NCBI GenBank assembly: GCA_026400535.1
Contig: JAPLOU010000038.1
Coordinates: 22,706-86,705 of the forward strand
DNA length: 64,000 nucleotides
From: Hyphomicrobiales bacterium
GTDB taxonomy: Bacteria; Pseudomonadota; Alphaproteobacteria; Rhizobiales; Beijerinckiaceae
Direction of reading: 5' to 3'
The position numbers and the translations under genes are program-made. This document shows, one piece after another, positions 58,934 to 64,000 of this stretch; the first letter of the stretch is position 1, and the number at the start of each line of letters is the position of its first letter. The notes below the pieces were generated by a model. That model had not been told where the DNA came from. It saw nothing but the letters and a program-made list of their open reading frames with translations, and did no database searches.

Positions 58934-60292
58934 TTACCCCAGCACACGCCGCATCACCGAGCCGAACCGCTTGCGGATGACGTCGCCATGGACATGGCGG
59001 CCCGCCTCGACAACGAGCCTGCCAGCCACGCGCACCTCGCGAACCGGCATCTCCGTGGCGGCGAAGATGGCGCTGTCGAGCAACGCGGCCCCGCTGCGCG
59101 CCACCAGCGCCGGGTGATCGAGATCGAGCGTGACGAGATCGGCCCCACATCCTGGCGCAATGGCCCCGACAGCGCGGCCGCTGGCGCGCGCGCCGCCAGT
59201 GAGGGCGGTTTCATAGAGCGAAAGACCCACCGAGCCGTCGACCGGCGCCAGCCGCGCCCGGCGGCGGTCGCGCAGCCGCTGCGCGTATTCGAGCAGGCGC
59301 AGTTCGGAGGCAACCCCGATCTGGATGTTGGAATCGGTTCCGACACCCAGAGCACCACCGCATTGATGGTAGGCGACGCCGTCGAAGATGCCATCGCCGA
59401 GGCTTGCCTCCGTCACCGGGCAAAGCCCGGCGACAGCGCCGCTGGCCGCCATCGCATCGCGCTCGGGCGGCGTCAGGTGGGTGGCATGGATCAGGCACCA
59501 TTGCCGGTCCACATCGGCTTGCGCGAACAGCCATTCCACCGGGCGCTGCCCTGACCAGGCGAGGCAGTCGGCGACCTCCTTCTCCTGCTCGGCGATATGG
59601 ATGTGGATGGGCGCGCCGCCGGCCAGTTGCTGAACCTGCTCGAGATCGGCCGCGCCAACGGCCCGCAGCGAGTGTGGCGCGATGCCGACGATGGCGCCCG
59701 CAACGCCGGAGACCGCCTTGCGCGAGCCCTCCACCAGCCGCACAGAGCTGTCAGGATCGTTGATGAACCGGCGCTGGCCATGGCTCGGGGCCGCCGCGCC
59801 GAATCCGCCGAAACGGTAGAGAACCGGCAGCAGCGTCAGGCCCATTCCCGTCTCGTGCGCGGCCTGCGCAATGGCCGCCGCCATCGCCGCGATGTCGGCA
59901 TAGGCGCTCCCATCGACATCATGGTGCAGGTAGTGGAACTCGCACACGCCCGTGAAGCCCGTCTCCAGCATTTCGGCATAGGCCTGGGCAGCGATCGCGG
60001 CAACGTCATCTGGCGAGAGCTTGTCCAGAAAGCGGTACATCACCTCGCGCCAGGTCCAGAACGAGTCGTCCGAGGCGCCGCGCGTTTCGCTGAGGCCAGC
60101 CATGCCGCGCTGGAAGGCGTGGCTGTGCAGGTTCGGCAGGCCGGGCAGCGTGAGCCCTGCGACGCGGACAGCATCAGGGGCAGGCTTTGCGCCAACAACA
60201 ACCGACGCAATCGTGCCGTCCTCAACGGTGACTGCAACGTCGGCCGCGATCCGACCGCCGGTCAGGGCCTGTTCAAGATGAAGCGATGACAT
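58934..60292 (-). CDS. hutF: Formimidoylglutamate deiminase
   Basis: 452 residues of the amidohydrolase superfamily. It converts N-formimino-L-glutamate to N-formyl-L-glutamate and ammonia in the five-step histidine pathway. The metal-binding His-x-His is in LPNLHSHAFQRGMAGL; other blocks are CEFHYLHHDVDG, HIAEQEKEVADCLAWSG and LGVGTDSNIQIGV (the Asp at the end of the barrel). I chose ATG 60292 (MSSLHLEQALTGG), after GGGTGG; a longer ORF to 60817 has an atypical N-terminal 175 residues. It is divergent from hutI across a 687-base gap. It shares its end with the nitroreductase (convergent, directly abutting). Confidence 0.93.
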   Translation of the reverse strand: MSSLHLEQALTGGRIAADVAVTVEDGTIASVVVGAKPAPDAVRVAGLTLPGLPNLHSHAFQRGMAGLSETRGASDDSFWTWREVMYRFLDKLSPDDVAAIAAQAYAEMLETGFTGVCEFHYLHHDVDGSAYADIAAMAAAIAQAAHETGMGLTLLPVLYRFGGFGAAAPSHGQRRFINDPDSSVRLVEGSRKAVSGVAGAIVGIAPHSLRAVGAADLEQVQQLAGGAPIHIHIAEQEKEVADCLAWSGQRPVEWLFAQADVDRQWCLIHATHLTPPERDAMAASGAVAGLCPVTEASLGDGIFDGVAYHQCGGALGVGTDSNIQIGVASELRLLEYAQRLRDRRRARLAPVDGSVGLSLYETALTGGARASGRAVGAIAPGCGADLVTLDLDHPALVARSGAALLDSAIFAATEMPVREVRVAGRLVVEAGRHVHGDVIRKRFGSVMRRVLG

Positions 60293-60584
60293 GATGGTCC
60301 ACCCGTGTGCTGGCGGAGGCCGGCGCGATGAGGCCTTCCCGCATCCCGTCTCTGACAGGCATCGCGAAGGACTTCCAGACCTGTTTTCCCACCGCGACCT
60401 TGACCTGTGAACGGACCGGCGCGAACGCCGCGAGAAGGCGACCGAAGCCGTCGATCTTGTCGGTGATCCGGTTTGCGCGCAGGTCAGGCCAGGGGACGGC
60501 AGCAGGGTGATGCAAGGATCCGCAGGTGCGGTTTTGTGACAGCGTTGCCGAACCGGCTCCCATGGCAAGGCCATCATCGGGAGG
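60293..60584. other. Non-coding part of the hutF-hutI gap
   Basis: No ORF here resembles a known protein; short ones exist on both strands without ribosome sites. The stretch holds the hutF promoter and probably the edge of the ISAs1 remnant to its right. Confidence 0.4.
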
Positions 60585-60871
60585 ATGACCTTGATGACGC
60601 GAACCCTGATTGATGCGCTGCGCGAGGTTTCCGACCGGCGCGGCGGCAAGGGGCGGCAGATCGCGTTGCCCGCGCTCCTTTGTGTTTCGATCGCGGCGCT
60701 GCTTTCAGGAGCGGACAGCCCTCCGGCGATCCTTCGCCGGGGGAGCGGCTGCCGCCCGATGCCCTGAAGGTGCCCGGCCTCCCGGGTGGCGTGGCTCCAT
60801 GTCATGCGACCGATCACGACGTGTTCCAGTCGATTGACGCAGACGCGCTTTTGCGCTGCCTCGGCTGGTTG
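60585..60871 (+). pseudogene. ISAs1-family transposase N-terminal remnant, frameshifted
   Basis: About 95 residues in two frames. The first frame reads LIDALREVSDRRGGKGRQIA then LPALLCVSIAALLSGADSP, which matches the N-terminal DDE-associated domain of ISAs1 transposases (VPDPRxxRGRRHPLxALL...ALLxGA). Near 60735-60745 one base is missing, and the frame continues in GERLPPDALKVPGLPGG and APCHATDHDVFQSIDADALL, the next ISAs1 block. The catalytic DDE domain is absent. No terminal inverted repeats were recognised. It is a fossil insertion between hutF and hutI. Confidence 0.8.
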
Positions 60872-60979
60872 AATGACCCCGTGGCCGTGGGAGCAGGTGT
60901 GGGAGCAGGTGTTGTGCCTGCCTGCCAGATGGCCTATCGTTCAGGAACGACGTGACTGAAGATCGGGACCTGGGCAAGC

Positions 60980-62191
60980 GTGACGACGACGAAGGTGTGG
61001 CGCAACGCCCGGTTGGCGACGATGGCGCCGCGGTTATCCGGCCTCGGCGTCATCGACAGCGGTGCCATCGCAACCGACGGCTCTGGCCGGATTGCCTATG
61101 TTGGCCCTGATGACGCCTTGCCAGCATCGTTTCGCTCGTCGGAAACCATCGATTGTGGGCGTCGATGGATCACGCCGGGTCTGATCGACTGCCACACCCA
61201 TCTCGTCTATGGTGGCGACCGGGCCGCCGAGTTCGAGATGCGTCTCAACGGGGCGAGCTATGAAGAGATCGCCCGCGCCGGCGGCGGCATCGTCTCAACC
61301 GTCAAGGCGACGCGCGTGGCGAGCGACGACGACCTGTTCGCCAGCGCGGACCGACGCCTCAAGGCGCTGATGGCGGAAGGTGTCACGACCATCGAGATCA
61401 AATCGGGCTATGGGCTGGACACGGGAACCGAGTGCCGCCAGCTGAGGACCGCCCGGCGGCTTGGGCGGGAGCGGTCCGTCAGCGTGCGGACGACCTTTCT
61501 GGGCGCGCATGCCGTGCCGCCGGAATTCAAGGGCGACCCGGATGGCTACATCGACCTTGTGGCCGGTCCGATGCTGTCCGCCGCTCATGCGCAGGGCCTT
61601 GTGGATGCCGTCGACGTCTTCACCGAGGGCATTGCCTTCAATCCCGGCCAGACCCGGCGTGTCTTTGATGCGGCCAGATCCCATGGCTTGCCGGTGAAGA
61701 TCCACGCCGAACAGCTCTCCAACCTGCACGGGGCCGCGCTCGCCGCGAGCTATGGCGCGCTGTCCGCCGACCATCTCGAGCATCTCGACGCGACGGGCGC
61801 CGAGGCGCTGGCCAAGGCCGGCACGGTCGCTGTCCTGCTGCCTGGCGCATTCTATTTCATCCGCGAGACGAAGCTGCCGCCGGTCGATCTGCTGCGCAGG
61901 GCCGGCGCCCGGATTGCCATCGCCACCGACAGCAACCCCGGCTCGTCACCAATGACTTCGCTGCTGCTGGCCATCAACATGGCCTGCACCCTGTTCCGCC
62001 TGACCCCCGAAGAGTCCCTCCTTGGCGTCACGCGCCATGCGGCTGCGGCGCTGGGTATGTCCGCCGATGCGGGCACGATCGAGGTTGGCAAATGGTGCGA
62101 TCTTGCGATCTGGGACATCGAACGCCCTGCCGAACTGAGTTACCGGATCGGCTTCAACCCGCTGTGGCGGCGTGTGTGGAGGGGGACGTGA
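60980..62191 (+). CDS. hutI: Imidazolonepropionase
   Basis: 403 residues. It opens imidazolone propionate to N-formimino-L-glutamate, the third step of histidine breakdown. Metal ligands: [15 protein letters not shown] (HxH), [14 protein letters not shown] (His) and ADHLEHLD (His), and [12 protein letters not shown] (Asp). [14 protein letters not shown] and [13 protein letters not shown] are HutI-specific. GTG 60980 follows GGG at 6 bases. Its promoter region was invaded by the ISAs1 remnant. It is first gene of hutI-hutH-hutU. Confidence 0.95.
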   Translation: MTTTKVWRNARLATMAPRLSGLGVIDSGAIATDGSGRIAYVGPDDALPASFRSSETIDCGRRWITPGLIDCHTHLVYGGDRAAEFEMRLNGASYEEIARAGGGIVSTVKATRVASDDDLFASADRRLKALMAEGVTTIEIKSGYGLDTGTECRQLRTARRLGRERSVSVRTTFLGAHAVPPEFKGDPDGYIDLVAGPMLSAAHAQGLVDAVDVFTEGIAFNPGQTRRVFDAARSHGLPVKIHAEQLSNLHGAALAASYGALSADHLEHLDATGAEALAKAGTVAVLLPGAFYFIRETKLPPVDLLRRAGARIAIATDSNPGSSPMTSLLLAINMACTLFRLTPEESLLGVTRHAAAALGMSADAGTIEVGKWCDLAIWDIERPAELSYRIGFNPLWRRVWRGT

Positions 62192-62324
62192 TCATGGTGC
62201 CAATCCCGGTGTCATTCCTGGCGGCCCATCGGAAAGGGAAGGAGATCCATTCCGACCTTGGCAGACCGTCGATCCCCGTCCTGCGGCCTCGGCCCGCCGG
62301 GAATCACAGCAAAGCTATGCGTCC

Positions 62325-63860
62325 ATGACAGACCTTCGCCTCGAACCCGGTGAAACCAGTCTTGGCCTCTGGCGTGCTGTCCACGGCGGCGCGACACTCG
62401 CACTCGATGATGCTTTCTGGCCGCTGATCGAACAGGGCCATGCCATCCTGCTGCGCGCCGCACGCGGCAATGACGCGGTCTATGGCGTGAACACCGGCTT
62501 CGGCAAACTGGCCTCGATCCGCATCCCGGTCGACAAACTCAAGGAATTGCAGCTCAACATCGTGCGCTCGCATTGCGCCGGCGTAGGCGATCCGCTGCCT
62601 GAGGCAGTCGTCAGGCTGGTGCTCGGCCTCAAGCTCGCCAGCCTCGCGCAAGGGGCATCCGGCGTTCAGTGCGCCACCGTGCGGCTGCTGATCGCCATGC
62701 TGAACCGCGGCGTCCTGCCGGTCATTCCCGCGCAAGGCTCGGTCGGCGCGTCGGGCGATCTGGCGCCTCTGGCCCATCTGGCCGCCGTGCTCATCGGCGA
62801 GGGCGAAGCGGTGGTCGATGGTGTGCGCATGGGCGGCGCCGAGGCTCTGGCCAAGGTTGGCCTTGGGGCGGTCGAACTCGGCCCCAAAGAGGGCCTCGCG
62901 CTTCTCAATGGCACGCAGGTGTCGACGGCGCTCGCGCTCGATGGGCTGTTTGCCATCGAGCGCTGCTTTGCCGCCGCCCTCGTCGTCGGAGCGCTGTCGA
63001 CCGATGCGATCATGGGGTCTGACACGCCCTTTCAGGAGGGCATCCACCGCCTGCGCCGCCAGCCGGGTCAGATCGCGGTGGCCGAAGCCCTGCGCCGGAT
63101 GATGGCGGACAGTGTCATCCGGCGCTCCCATCTTGCTGATGATCCGCGGGTGCAGGACCCGTATTCGATCCGCTGCCAGCCGCAGGTCATGGGCGCTGCA
63201 CTCGATGTGATGCGCAGTGCCGCCACCATGCTGCGCGATGAAGCCAATGCCGTCACCGATAATCCGCTGGTGCTGCTGGACACTGGCGAAATCCTCTCCG
63301 GCGGCAATTTCCATGCCGAACCGGTTGCCTTCGCCGCCGACATGCTGGCGCTGGCCGCCACGGAAATCGGCAACATCGCCCAGCGCCGCTGCGCCATGCT
63401 GGTCGACCCGGTCCTGTCCGGACTGCCCGCATTTCTCATCAAGGAGCCAGGCCTCAACTCGGGCTTCATGATTGCCGAGGTTGCCAGCGCGGCTCTCGCC
63501 TCCGAAAACCGGCAGAAGGCCGCGCCGGCCGTGATCGACACGATCCCGACCTCGGCCAATCAGGAAGACCATGTCTCCATGGCCACCCATGGCGCGCGGC
63601 GGCTCGGGCCAATGGCTGACAACCTCTCGCGCATCATCGGCATCGAGGCATTGATGGCAGCGCAGGGCGTCGAGATGCGCCTGCCGTTGACCACCAGCCC
63701 GCGCCTGCGAGGAACGCTGGCGCTGCTCCGCACGGTCGCGCCGACACTCGACCGCGACCGCATCATCTCCGGCGAGATGGAGGCGGCCGCCGCCTTGGTG
63801 CGCGCCGGGCAACTCGGCGCTGCGCATGGCGATGTGCTCGACGGGCTGATGGTGGAATGA
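62325..63860 (+). CDS. hutH: Histidine ammonia-lyase
   Basis: 511 residues. It deaminates L-histidine to urocanate. The MIO prosthetic group forms from Ala-Ser-Gly in [18 protein letters not shown]. Other family blocks are [53 protein letters not shown] and [14 protein letters not shown] 62325 is 133 bases after the hutI stop; no other gene fits the gap, and the frame could extend back to 62172 only with an atypical sequence. The length is that of the family. Confidence 0.97.
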   Translation: MTDLRLEPGETSLGLWRAVHGGATLALDDAFWPLIEQGHAILLRAARGNDAVYGVNTGFGKLASIRIPVDKLKELQLNIVRSHCAGVGDPLPEAVVRLVLGLKLASLAQGASGVQCATVRLLIAMLNRGVLPVIPAQGSVGASGDLAPLAHLAAVLIGEGEAVVDGVRMGGAEALAKVGLGAVELGPKEGLALLNGTQVSTALALDGLFAIERCFAAALVVGALSTDAIMGSDTPFQEGIHRLRRQPGQIAVAEALRRMMADSVIRRSHLADDPRVQDPYSIRCQPQVMGAALDVMRSAATMLRDEANAVTDNPLVLLDTGEILSGGNFHAEPVAFAADMLALAATEIGNIAQRRCAMLVDPVLSGLPAFLIKEPGLNSGFMIAEVASAALASENRQKAAPAVIDTIPTSANQEDHVSMATHGARRLGPMADNLSRIIGIEALMAAQGVEMRLPLTTSPRLRGTLALLRTVAPTLDRDRIISGEMEAAAALVRAGQLGAAHGDVLDGLMVE

Positions 63861-63882
63861 TGTCTTGGATTGAGGACCGCCC

Positions 63883-64000
63883 ATGACCCGCATCGACAAC
63901 TCCCGCATCATCCGCGCGCCGCGCGGACTGACCCTCAATGCCAAGAGCTGGGCGACCGAAGCCCCTTTGCGCATGTTGATGAACAACCTGGATCCGGAGG
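63883..64000 (+). CDS. hutU: Urocanate hydratase, 5' end (cut by window)
   Basis: Only the first 39 residues are present. [16 protein letters not shown] then [14 protein letters not shown] matches the highly conserved N-terminus of urocanase ([34 protein letters not shown]). It converts urocanate to imidazolone propionate, the second step of the pathway. ATG 63883 follows TTGAGGACCGCCC with GAGGA 7 bases upstream, 22 bases after the hutH stop, so it is in the same transcript. Confidence 0.93.
   Translation, partial: MTRIDNSRIIRAPRGLTLNAKSWATEAPLRMLMNNLDPE

Noticed and set aside
60307..60510. Small plus-strand ORF (67 codons) between hutF and the ISAs1 remnant
   Set aside because: No ribosome site, no recognisable family, and composition typical of chance frames.

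Overview
This is a GC-rich, gene-dense chromosomal segment from an alphaproteobacterium, most likely of the Hyphomicrobiales (Rhizobiales). The evidence is gene order and content: coxB-coxA-ctaB-coxF-ctaG-coxC followed by a DUF983 gene, SURF1, thrC and an M16 peptidase; ispH-thrB-rnhA; an invasion-associated locus B protein; a twin-arginine beta-helix protein; a divergent LysR/DUF1127 pair; and hut genes of the HutF type. No rRNA, tRNA or CRISPR array was seen. Most long ORFs on the strand opposite a gene are GC-driven shadows and are left out.

Layout. 1-2216: the 3' end of one trypsin-like protease, a complete second one, then a decayed minus-strand remnant of an HK97-fold phage major capsid protein and two palindromes. 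2217-5095 (minus): LOG-family phosphoribohydrolase, M20 dipeptidase, nitroreductase. 5311-9343 (minus): both methylmalonyl-CoA mutase subunits. 9579-14192: a small DUF2267/DUF2780-like protein, a HerA/DUF853 ATPase, and two DUF900 alpha/beta-hydrolase lipoproteins. 14298-18081: C15-type peptidase, Tat-exported beta-helix protein, orphan TadG/vWA protein. 18468-21725: malic enzyme MaeB and two small envelope proteins. 21896-27329: a complete oligopeptide ABC importer with both ATPases fused. 27458-29463: D-amino-acid aminotransferase, a lipoprotein, IalB-like protein. 29813-36287: the aa3-type cytochrome c oxidase operon with assembly factors. 36365-42742: thrC, M16 peptidase, RimJ-like acetyltransferase, a GGDEF-EAL membrane protein. 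42760-47112: YqgE, a DsbD-N-like protein, peroxiredoxin, GNAT, diguanylate cyclase. 47098-49472 (minus): ispH-thrB-rnhA. 49960-55085: MATE transporter, DUF937 protein, DUF1127/LysR pair, gpmA, alkB. 55089-58933: polA and a divergent nitroreductase, separated by a 10-bp tandem repeat. 58934-64000: histidine utilization genes hutF (minus) and hutI-hutH-hutU (plus, hutU cut by the window end), separated by a broken ISAs1-type transposase remnant.

Functionally the window is mostly core metabolism and envelope biology: propionyl/methylmalonyl-CoA catabolism, anaplerosis, respiration, peptide uptake, threonine and isoprenoid synthesis, histidine catabolism through formimidoylglutamate deiminase, and two c-di-GMP enzymes. 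The accessory signals are the capsid remnant, the ISAs1 remnant, several dispersed palindromes and the polA-upstream minisatellite. I found no convincing undescribed multi-gene system. The most unusual single observations are the phased 10-bp array next to polA, the Glu-to-Phe change in the CuA loop of CoxB, the phage capsid fossil, and a long insert in the OppC-type permease.
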